A stretch of DNA of 64,000 nucleotides, taken from contig JAWPHD010005073.1 in NCBI GenBank assembly GCA_037043455.1, positions 62,001 to 126,000 on the forward strand, read 5' to 3'. Positions 41,001 through 53,000 of the stretch are shown one piece after another. The stretch's first letter is position 1. The number at the start of each line of letters is the position of its first letter. A program made the translations under genes and the position numbers. This DNA is from Cyrtodaria siliqua (Eukaryota; Mollusca; Bivalvia; Adapedonta; Hiatellidae). The notes beneath the pieces are model-generated. The model did not search any database, was not told the DNA's origin, and worked only from the letters and a program-made list of their open reading frames with translations.

Positions 41001-44000
41001 TTTATAGATTTTTGGCTTATTGAGCGTTTAATGCATAACGTCTCTACAAAATACAAGTGGTGGTGTTACATTTTAATTAATAATTTTAATAATCTTTTAC
41101 ATATATTCTTAAAGGTAAAAAAAGATAGAAAGTAATTTTCTTTTTCGACAATTAATTTACTTTATTGTTTTTCGGTGATAAAAAAATCTATTTCACTGGT
41201 TAAGAAACAACTCGCTTTCTATATTTGGCGACCGCCATTTTGGTTTCATTTTACTGATGTTACATATTTTCAGCAACCTGTATCAACCCTTTATAATAAT
41301 TATATCTTATAAAATATTGTTTCTTGCAACGCCTTGGCCGTTCATCTTTCTATAAAGATTACATCTAGCGAGTTGTATGAGATCTCGAGCCTGTATGTTT
41401 CAGAGAAGAAGATTTTTAAAAAAATTCCCTATATAAGTCTATATAAATCATGTGAACCCATTTGACCCCAGGGTCACCATCTGAATACAATTTGTAGAGG
41501 ACCATATGCTACACAATCTGCCGACCATATGCTAAGCTACCCATCAACTACAAATCTCAACCTCTTGTTTTTTTCAGAGAAAGATTTTCCTGTGTAGCCC
41601 CATGAAAAACTGTGACCTCTGGGGAGATGGTTACTTTGACCCCATGGTCACAATTTGAATAAACTTGGCAGAGGAATACAAGTTCATGCTACATGCAATA
41701 TGATAGCTAACCATGTAATAACTCTAACTAACAACTGACTAAAATAAATTAAACAGTTCCTATAACATTTAACAGTTTTGACTGTTTCACAAGACATTTC
41801 CTTAAATCCTACAAAATACCATACTCATACTCAAAAGTACTACTCATACTATTATTAAATAGTAGCTCCCCGGCGTTATGTAAAATACCTCATACTACTA
41901 ATAGTAGCTCCCCGGCGTTACGTAAATTACCTCATACTACTAATAGTAGCTCCTCGGCATTATGTAAAATACGTCATACTACTAATAGTAGCTCCTCGGC
42001 GTTATGTAAAATACCTCATACTACTAATAGTAGCTCCCCGGTGTTATGTAAAATACCTCATACTACTAATAGTAGCTCCCCGGTGTTATGTAAAATACCT
42101 CATACTACTAATAGTAGCTCCTCGGCATTATGTAAAATACGTCATACTACTAATAGTAGCTCCTCGGCATTATGTAAAATACGTCATACTACTAATAGTA
42201 GCTCCTCGGCATTATGTAAAATACGTCATACTACTAATAGTAACTCCTCGGTGTTATGTAAAATACCTCATACTGCTAATAGTAGCTCCTCGGCGTTATG
42301 TAAAATACATCATACTACTAATAGTAGCTCCCCGGCATTATGTAAAATACATCATACTACTAATAGTAGCTCCCCGGCATTATGTAAAATACCTCATACT
42401 GCTAATAGTAGCTCCCCGGCATTATGTAAAATACATCATACTACTAATAGTAGCTCCCCGGCGTTATGTAAAATACATCATACTACTAATAGTAGCTCCC
42501 CGGCATTATGTAAAATACGTCATACTACTAATAGTAGCTCCCCGGCGTTATGTAAAATACCTCATACTACTAATAGTAGCTCCCCGGCATTATGTAAAAT
42601 ACATCATACTACTAATAGTAGCTCCCCGGCATTATGTAAAATACATCATACTACTAATAGTAGCTCCCTGGCGTTATGTAAAATACATCATACTACTAAT
42701 AGTAGCTCCCCGGCGTTATGTAAAATACCTCATACTACTAATAGTAGCTCCTCGGCATTATGTAAAATACATCATACTACTAATAGTAGCTCCCCGGCGT
42801 TATGTAAAATACATCATACTACTAATAGTAGCTCCCCGGCGTTATGTAAAATACATCATACTACTAATAGTAGCTCCCCGGTGTTACGTAAAATACCTCA
42901 TACTACTAATAGTAGCTCCCCGGCGTTACGTAAAATACCTCATACTACTAATAGTAGCTCCTCGGCATTATGTAAAATACGTCATACTACTAATAGTAGC
43001 TCCTCGGCATTATGTAAAATACCTCATACTACTAATAGTAGCTCCCCGGTGTTATGTAAAATACCTCATACTACTAATAGTAGCTCCCCGGCGTTACGTA
43101 AAATACCTCATACTACTAATAGTAGCTCCTCGGCATTATGTAAAATACGTCATACTACTAATAGTAGCTCCTCGGCATTATGTAAAATACCTCATACTAC
43201 TAATAGTAGCTCCCCGGTGTTATGTAAAATACCTCATACTACTAATAGTAGCTCCCCGGCGTTACGTAAAATACCTCATACTACTAATAGTAGCTCCTCG
43301 GCATTATGTAAAATACGTCATACTACTAATAGTAGCTCCTCGGCATTATGTAAAATACGTCATACTACTAATAGTAGCTCCCCGGCGTTATGTAAAATAC
43401 GTCATACTACTAATAGTAGCTCCCCGGTGTTATGTAAAATACGTCATACTACTAATAGTAGCTCCTCGGCATTATGTAAAATACGTCATACTACTAATAG
43501 TAGCTCCTCGGCATTATGTAAAATACGTCATACTACTAATAGTAGCTCCTCGGCATTATGTAAAATACCTCATACTACTAACAGTAGCTCCCCGGTGTTA
43601 TGTAAAATACCTCATACTACTAATAGTAGCTCCTCGGCATTATGTAAAATACCTCATACTACTAATAGTAGCTCCTCGGCGTTATGTAAAATACATCATA
43701 CTACTAATAGTAGCTCCCCGGCGTTATGTAAAATACATCATACTACTAATAGTAGCTCCCCGGCATTATGTAAAATACATCATACTACTAATAGTAGCTC
43801 CTCGGCATTATGTAAAATACATCATACTACTAATAGTAGCTCCCCGGCGTTATGTAAAATACATCATACTACTAATAGTAGCTCCCCGGCGTTATGTAAA
43901 ATACATCATACTACTAATAGTAGCTCCCCGGCGTTATGTAAAATACATCATACTACTAATAGTAGCTCCCCGGCATTATGTAAAATACATCATACTACTA

Positions 44001-47000
44001 ATAGTAGCTCCCCGGCGTTATGTAAAATACATCATACTACTAATAGTAGCTCCCCGGCGTTACGTAAAATACCTCATACTACTAATAGTAGCTCCTCGGC
44101 ATTATGTAAAATACCTCATACTACTAATAGTAGCTCCCCGGCGTTATGTAAAATACCTCATACTACTAATAGTAGCTCCCTGGCATTATGTAAAATACAT
44201 CATACTACTAATAGTAGCTCCCTGGCATTATGTAAAATACATCATACTACTAATAGTAGCTCCCTGGCGTTATGTAAAATACATCATACTACTAATAGTA
44301 GCTCCCCGGCATTATGTAAAATACCTCATACTACTAATAGTAGCTCCTCGGCATTATGTAAAATACCTCATACTACTAATAGTAGCTCCCCGGCATTATG
44401 TAAAATACCTCATACTACTAATAGTAGCTCCTCGGCATTATGTAAAATACATCATACTACTAATAGTAGCTCCCTGGCATTATGTAAAATACATCATACT
44501 ACTAATAGTAGCTCCCCGGCGTTATGTAAAATACATCATACTACTAATAGTAGCTCCCCGGCATTATGTAAAATACATCATACTACTAATAGTAGCTCCC
44601 TGGCGTTATGTAAAATACATCATACTGCTAATAGTAGCTCCCCGACGTTACGTAAAATACATCATACATGTACTACAAATAGTAGCTCCCCGGCATTACG
44701 TAAAATACCTCATACTACTAATAGTAGCTCCCCGGTTTTACATAAAATGCCAAGGGGGCCCTCTTATAAAATGTAAAAAAAAAACACTTTTTTTTCCTAT
44801 TGAATTTTGATTTTTTGGGGGGATTTCTGGATACAAAATATCGAAAATGTACTAAATTATGACTTACAGCATCTGTTTGACAGTGCCAGAGTACATCTCG
44901 TCCAGTGACTGCAGGTACATCTCGTTTTGTTTGTACATTCTCTTCAGCTCCTTCTTCATTGCCTTCAGTTCCTTTTCAATCAACTGTACCTCCTCTTCAA
45001 ACAGGTTTGTGACAGGTGCCAGTTCTTCCATCATGCTGAAGACGATGGTGCGGTACTTGATCAAAATCTCCTTGCTGAGACCTTGGGCACCACCATCCAT
45101 AACAGAGCTCACCTCACTTGTTATCTGTTTCAGCGCATCACCACTGAAGCTCTGATAAACACATAATAGAGTTAATGAGTATGTGTCCCAATAGAGTACA
45201 TCTAAATAAGAGTACATGTTCTAACAGAGTACATGTTCTAATACCTCACTGTATTTATTTATAGTAGCTATCCCGCCAACAACAGCCAAATTTTGCATCA
45301 TATGTACACCGTTTCTAAACCTTCTAATGATGATGTATATATATATATATATATAACTTACATATTTTGAGAATCCAAACTCTATAGACACAATATAAAC
45401 AGTTTTAGCCCGCCAAATCCCAAAACTGGAGCATTGAATTAAGAGTTACCAACTTATAATTCATTTTACACATATTTAATCCAACACGGGTGTTTTAAGA
45501 ACTGGTGGAAAGTCCTATACTTTTAAATTAATTGGCAAATATACATTATGATATGATCTAAACACCTGGATAGAGTTTTGATGAATGGTTTTGTAGTGCA
45601 ATTTGGCAGGACAGCTACTTTAAAACAAAAACATGTATGGACTCATTTCAGGGGCGTAGCATTGCCTGTTTTCAATATACTCCTAATAGGAAGTGCGAAG
45701 CGCCGAGTAGGGAAGGGACTGACAGGAGGTGTTCCCAGGCCTCTCAGAAGTGGGGTTTGTGGGGGCCTCCCTCAATTTTTGTTTTCATCTTTGGACCAAA
45801 CTCATACAAGCGATATTTGTCAGAAATATAAACATTTTATGGTCGCAAACAAAGTGTTAATTTCCCAACCTTATCCCCCTCCCCACTCTGATTTTATTGC
45901 ATTTTCCAATTTTTATTTTTTTATTTTTCCAAGTTACTCCAGGGAGTAAAGTAGTATGCCAAGTTACGCCCCAGAAAGTGTTTTTTATTGTCATGTACAT
46001 AGGAAAATGTCTCATGGTGGCTGTAAATATATCTTACTCATAAATCCTATGAAATGAAACCATAAGGGCGTTATTTAAACAATTATATGTTTGTGTAACT
46101 ATATATACCTGTGCAAGGATGATAATATGATAATTCTTAATTATCATATGTGTTAAGATAAACTGGTAAATTTGAAGTTGTTGTTGATGTCACACCTTTG
46201 CTGTGTAGTGTTACTCTTGGGCATTGTCTACTGTTGTCATTACACGTGTCTGGCAGCAAATATTCATGTTACCACAGCAGATGGTCAATAATTGTATATG
46301 TAACAGCAAAGGAAGCACGTGTGGTGGGAGGCAGTGGGCAGTTTAGTGTTATTCTTGCCTGGGAACTAATGGCAGAACACGTTTCACGAACAAACTTTTC
46401 AATTCAAGAAATGTGTCCTTGAGACACTATATATTTCTAAAACATTCCATCCATCAGACGACTATGCTCTCTGTAGAAATGGTTTGCCTTCTGGGCCGGT
46501 TCCAGATTGTACAACATATGAATATTGTCTTTTAAAGTGTAGATATGCAAAGTTTGGTGAAGACATAAAAAGGTTGCATGGGGAATATTAAAATAAAACA
46601 ATGACCTTTGAACCAAGAGTATGACCATGTCTGTGATATGACCTCTATTACTGGGGTGGTGCCATGACTTTTAGGAGTGATTATAAGTTTTACAAAATTG
46701 CACGATTCATGTTTTTTTTTAATTTTGTTTCCATTTTGTTTCCATGGCAAACAACATTTTTGACCAAATTAAACACATTTTTTACCAAATTTATGAAAAG
46801 AGACACGTTTCATCTCCATAATTCCATGAACGGTAGGAAAATTCTTTTTTCTTCCGTATATGTCAGATTATTTTGTGAATGATGTTTAAAGTCAAGTTAA
46901 CTGTTGTTGTTTTTTTACTTAAAACACTACTTTTTGTACTTATAATTGGTTTTAGTATACTGGATGTGTATTGCAATGCTGAATATATAAAATATTCCTA

Positions 47001-50000
47001 TCTAATACAATTGGGTAAACAATGAGGGACCGTATAATATACGGATCGGACAAGATATGACGAAAAAAAAAAAAACTTTTTTACTGAGAAAAAAGCAACT
47101 TGGAGCTGCGCTGATTTTTTTGGACTAGTCGCATTCGGGCAAACATAAGTTTTTATCATGGCCTAATTTATAGTCTTTTTTTCAAGACATGCAAGGCATC
47201 AGTAATGAATAATATCTTATAATCCTTAATAACCGCCCCCGGGGGCGTAACATTTTTGAAAAGGGGGCATTTATTTGAGACCAAAAATACATAATTTAAC
47301 TTTTAAATCAGCCATTATTTAATGATTTTCTTTATCAAGAAAACCAAAGTCCGCAAGTTAATCAATCAATGCATCTGATTTTATTTAGTAATTTTTGTGT
47401 GTTCCATTGTGTAAATGGAACAGATTAACTTGCATCTTTTGGTAAGTTTTAAAAAATATACTTCTGAAAAAAAAGAGTGGGGGGTGGCGTTTATTAGGGA
47501 TTATAGGTTTATTAGGGATTATAGGTTTATTAGGGATTATACGGTACTTACAGCAACGTCCTGTACAAGTTGTGGTCTCCACTTCAGATGTCCATGAAGC
47601 AAACGTTGATTGAGCTCAGAAGACATGTGGCCTTCCTGGATGGTTTCTCCTGCCACCTGTCTGTTTGTCTCTGACACAAACGATGTAGCATTAGGGAAAA
47701 AGGAGCTTGTCTTTATCTGCTTCTTCTTATCAGCTTAAATGAGTTAAAAATATCACATTATATTATATAATAAATTATATGGAAGTTTAACAAATTTCTT
47801 AACCCTTAACCTGCTATATATAATGGACTGTTCTTTCTTTGAATTGACACCATTCCATTTATGTTACAAAGGGGTGTTTTAGGGAAAATGACTTATCAGC
47901 AGAACATTGTAAACCCTGATCTGCCTGCGAGTTACTCACAGGCTGATCTAGGTTAGCAATGGACGCAAAGGCTATTATAGTCGTGCTTAGCAGGTTAAGG
48001 GTTAACTGGTAAATGTTAAATTGATAAAGTCATTAAAAACAAAACATATCTATGTAAATTACTTGCCAAAAATAATTTCAAATAGACAGGATAGGTTATA
48101 TCGAAAGGGCACACTGCACTCTTGAGAAATTACTTATGGAGCACTGATCATGCTTTCAGTATTTTGATTACCTTATCAATGTCCATTTATTTAAGGTGCT
48201 ACTAAATAATAAAATATTGGGGTTGAGAAAAAAAATACAATCCATATTTTTCTTTGTTAGTTATTGTTATAACAGGATTTTGTTAACAATTGATGCCTTA
48301 TACTCAACTAAAAGTAATGAATAAACTGATTGGTTATTAACTACAGTAGAAAATTACCAGCAGCAACTGTCAGTTCTCTAGGTACGATTACCAGCGGCAA
48401 CTGTCAAAGTTCTAGGTATGATAACCAGAAGCAACTGTCAAAGTTCTAGGTACGATTACCAGCAGCAACTGTCAAAGTTTTAGGTACGATTACCAGCAGC
48501 AACTGTCAAAGTTCTAGGTATGATTACCAGCAGCAACTGTCAATGTTCTAGGTATGATTACCAGCAGCAACTGTCAAAGTTCTAGGTACGATTACCAGCA
48601 GCAACTGTCAAAGTTCTAGGTATGATTACCAGTGGCAACTATCAACGTTCGATGTACAATTACCAGCGGCAACTACCAATGTTCGATGTACAATTACCAG
48701 TGGCAATTGTCAACGTTCTAGGCACATTTACGAGCGCCAACTGTCAATGTTCTAGGTAAGATTACCAGCGGCAAATGTCAATGTCCTATGAACGATTACC
48801 GACAGCAACTGTCAATGTTCTAGATATGATGATCAATAGCAACTGTCAACGTTCTAGGTACAACTGTCAATGTTCTTGGTACGATTACCTGTGGCAGCTG
48901 TCAATGTTCTAGGTACGATTACCTGTGGCAACTATCAAGGTTCTAGGTATGATTATCAGCGACAACTGTCAATGTTCTAGGTACGATTACCTGTGGCAAC
49001 TGTCAATGTTCTAGGTATGATTACCTGTGGCAACTGTCAATGTTCTAGGTACGATTACCTGTGTCAACTGTCAATGTTCTAGGTAAGATTATCAGTGACA
49101 ACTATCAATGTTCTAGGTAAGATTATCAGCGACAACTGTCAATGTTCCAGGTACGATTACCTGTGGCAACTGTCAATGTTATAGGTATGATTACCAGTGG
49201 CAACTGTCAATGTTCTAGGTAAGATTACCAGCGACAACTGTCAATGTTCTAGGTATGATTACCTGTGTCAACTGTCAATGTTCTAGGTAAGATTACCAGC
49301 GACAACTGTCAATGTTTTAGGTATGATTACCTGTGTCAACTGTCAATGTTCTAGGTGTGATTACCTGTGGCAGCTGTCAATGTTCTAGGTAAGATTACCA
49401 GCGACAACTGTCAATGTTCTAGGTACGATTACCTGTGGCAACTGTCAATGTTCTAGATATGATGACTAGCAGCAACTGGCAAAGTTCTAGGTATGATTAC
49501 CTATGGCAACTGTCAATGTTCTAGGTAAGATTACCAGCGACAACTGTCAATGTTCTAGGTATGATTACCTGTGGCAGCTGTCAATGTTCTAGGTATGATT
49601 ACCAGTGACAACTGTCAATGTTCTAGGTATTATTACCTGTGGCAGCTGTCAACATTTTAGGTATGATTATCAGCGACAACTGTCAATGTTCTAGGTATGA
49701 TTACCAGTGACAACTGTCAATGTTCTAGGCATGATTACCTGTGGCAACTGTCAATGTTCTAGGTATGATTACCTGTGGCAGCTGTCAATGTTCTAGGTAT
49801 GATTACCTGTGTCAATTGTCAATGTTCTAGGCACGATTACCTGTGGCAACTGTCAATGTTCTAGGTATGATGACTAGCAGCAACTGGCAATGTTCTAGGT
49901 ATGATTACCTATGGCAACTGTCAATGTTCTAGGTAAGATTACCAGCGACAACTGTCAATGTTCTAGGTATGATTACCTGTGGCAGCTGTCAATGTTCTAG

Positions 50001-53000
50001 GTATGATTACCAGTGACAACTGTCAATGTTCTAGGTATTATTACCTGTGGCAGCTGTCAACATTTTAGGTATGATTATCAGCGACAACTGTCAATGTTCT
50101 AGGTATGATTACCAGTGACAACTGTCAATGTTCTAGGCATGATTACCTGTGGCAACTGTCAATGTTCTAGGTATGATTACCTGTGGCAGCTGTCAATGTT
50201 CTAGGTATGATTACCTGTGGCAGCTGTCAATGTTCTAGGTATGATTACCTGTGTCAATTGTCAATGTTCTAGGCATGATTACCTGTGGCAACTGTCAATG
50301 TTCTAGGTATGATTACCTGTGGCAACTGTCAATGTTCTAGGCATGATTACCTGTGGCAACTGTCAATGTTCTAGGCATGATTACCTGTGGCAACTGTCAA
50401 TGTTCTAAGCATGATTACCAACGAAGGAGAGTGTCATTTAGGAGAGGATGTTGTCCAAGACAAGTGCCAAATAAGACAAGTTTCACTGTATTGTGATCAA
50501 CCTTGTGCATGCATGACGGAAAATGGTTGTTGTTGAAAGTTGCAGTTGGTATAATTTCTACTGTAGTATTGTGTAGAAAAACTAACGTAACTATGATGAT
50601 TTTTAAGAATCAATGCCATGTTTATACAGAAATAAAAACGAAAACCTTGCTTTATACTTTCAATAAACGAAACTGACTAAACTTTTATTTACACTACGTA
50701 TGAGTGGTAATTATTGGATTACAAGTGTAAAATGAACATTATTATTAGGTAGGGAAAAAAATACATCCATGTTTTACCATATGAGAGTGAAGCATCTAGT
50801 GTGTGCTCGAGCGTATCCACCTTCCAAACAGTTTCCCAGACGGATTTAGCATTACGTGTGCCTTGTACTGTCATAATGTAGGGAGAGTTCTCAGTCACAT
50901 GGCCTACAATTTCTGCTGTATCATCAGGAGTAGTTATCTGTCATACAAAACAAGAGGTTAAAAGCCTTGCTTTATGTACATATCTGGATATGTTCTCTCA
51001 CTCAGACATGTCAAATTCCAGAAGAAAACCAAAGGCCCAAGAGAGTCTGTGGATGCTCTACTTATGTACTAGAATGCCATGGCCAACATGTCAAGCCCTA
51101 TTTTTGATTTGACATAACACAAACGTCACAAGAGATCTCCGTTACTTACATACTTAATATTTACTTTAATTAATGTCATTAACAGCGAGTGATGCATATC
51201 ATAGTGGAGACCGGATGTGACCTATATTTCTTCAAAGTAGGTCATAGCAATCTGAATTTCCTAACATGATGTTAGATGTATATAAGAAACATTGTGATGA
51301 AGTTGGATGTGACCTATATCTCGTCTAGTAGGTCACAGTGACCAGAAATTCTGCAAATGATGGTAGATGTATATAAGGAACATTCTGGTGAAGTTTGGTG
51401 AAATTAGCGAAGACTGGACTTGAAATATATTCGTCAAAATAAGGTCATAGTGACCCAAAATTTTGAATATGATGTTAAATGCAAATAAGGAACATTCTGG
51501 CAGAGTTTGGTGAAAATCCTCCAAGAAAAAAAAGCAAGATATGCGTGTAGTACCGGAAACCGGACATGACCTATATATTGTCCAAAGTAGGTCACAGCAA
51601 CATAAAATTGTGTGCGTGATATCAGATCCATATAAGGGACATTCTGGTGCAAATCTTGCAAGTAATAAGGAAGATATTCTAGGTTTTAAAGAATCTGGTT
51701 GAGTTTGGTAAAGATTGGATGAAAAAAATAAGGCTCTATCATCTTGATGATGCAAAACTTAAGAGAAGATGCCAGTCAACGGACAATGCACCATCCCATT
51801 AGTTCATCTTGCCTTTGGCCAGTAGAGCTAAAAATCATGTACACCTATGTTGGCTCCATTTCTGTCCCTTCTGCCCTCTTGTACCCCTTATGCTTGTTGA
51901 CGGGTACTAGAACAATACATACCAACAGAATTATGATATTATGACTGACACGGAAAGCAATGTTACCAGAATTACCAGGGGCATAGCTACATGTACACAA
52001 AGGTCACAGCTGCATACACATTCAAACAACAGAAATTAAAAAAAGATCCACATATGCAACGAGGAGCGATAGGGTATACTGGAACGACTATTTTTTGTTT
52101 TTCCATAAAACTGGAAAATTCAGGCTTCACAGTATTAAAAACGGGAAATATTCCCAAAATGCACCACATATTATCTACCAACATTTTTTTTCCAGGGATG
52201 CTCCCACCCTCCCTAGCATGTAGCTTGTGCGTACACATTGAAACCGGTCTAGCTACAATCTGATTCCATGCAATAGTTGACAAAGTAAGTAATGTGAATG
52301 CTACCTTAATGTTGAGTTCTCTTGCAGCCTTGTCCAGCTCACTGTGGAACACCATTGTGTTCAAGTTACCTCTGTTGGTAAGGTACTGCAGCTGTACATC
52401 GCCACTGCTTAGGGCATCTTTATGTGTCAAAGAGGAGGACATCTCCAGATGTGTCTTAGTCTGCACATGGTCAACATACCAGCCAGCACTGTACAGGCAA
52501 ATAGGAATATTACAATGTGTACATGCATGGTTCATTAGTTAATAAACCAACAAGACATTTAACTTTTAACCTAGTATATACAAGTTTACTCAATTTGCAA
52601 TAACTGAACAAGAGTTGTTGGAGAACAATTCGCACAACGATTAGATTAACAAATTATACAACTAACATCAGAAAAAGAGCCATCTCTCTTCATGCAAGCA
52701 TGTTTTAAAGAATATCCATGAGCAATATTAGCAAATGAGAAAGAGGACATTTTAAGAAAAGAAATAAGGTAAATAAGGCATAGGATGTGTGTGTAGGCAG
52801 TATGGGAGGGGAGGGGGTCTGGTGATGAAACAAGTTTAAACAAGAGGTCAATGACCTTGAAGCTCTACTGATTGATTTTGATTTCAGGAAGTAGTCCCTA
52901 CAGACTTGTTTTTTTAAAATCTATTTTTAACCGTGGCGGCCATCTTGAATTTCCGGCCGACCTGAAATTTTGCTAAGATCAATAAGACATTAAGAGCAAC

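Noticed and set aside
42041..44776. A 911-codon open frame on the plus strand, NSSSPALCKIPHTT repeated
   Set aside because: It is the 42-bp minisatellite read in one frame; the unit is divisible by three and variation is not codon-structured. No start context, splice context or non-repeat flanking domain.
41858..50412. Possible CRISPR-like arrays (42- and 34-bp units)
   Set aside because: The units are contiguous with no unique spacers, and the DNA is eukaryotic intron sequence.
51987..52304. Extension of exon 4 along its open frame
   Set aside because: A good donor (AAG|GTAGCA) ends the family-like sequence at 52305 and matches the phase of exon 5; the rest is intron read-through.
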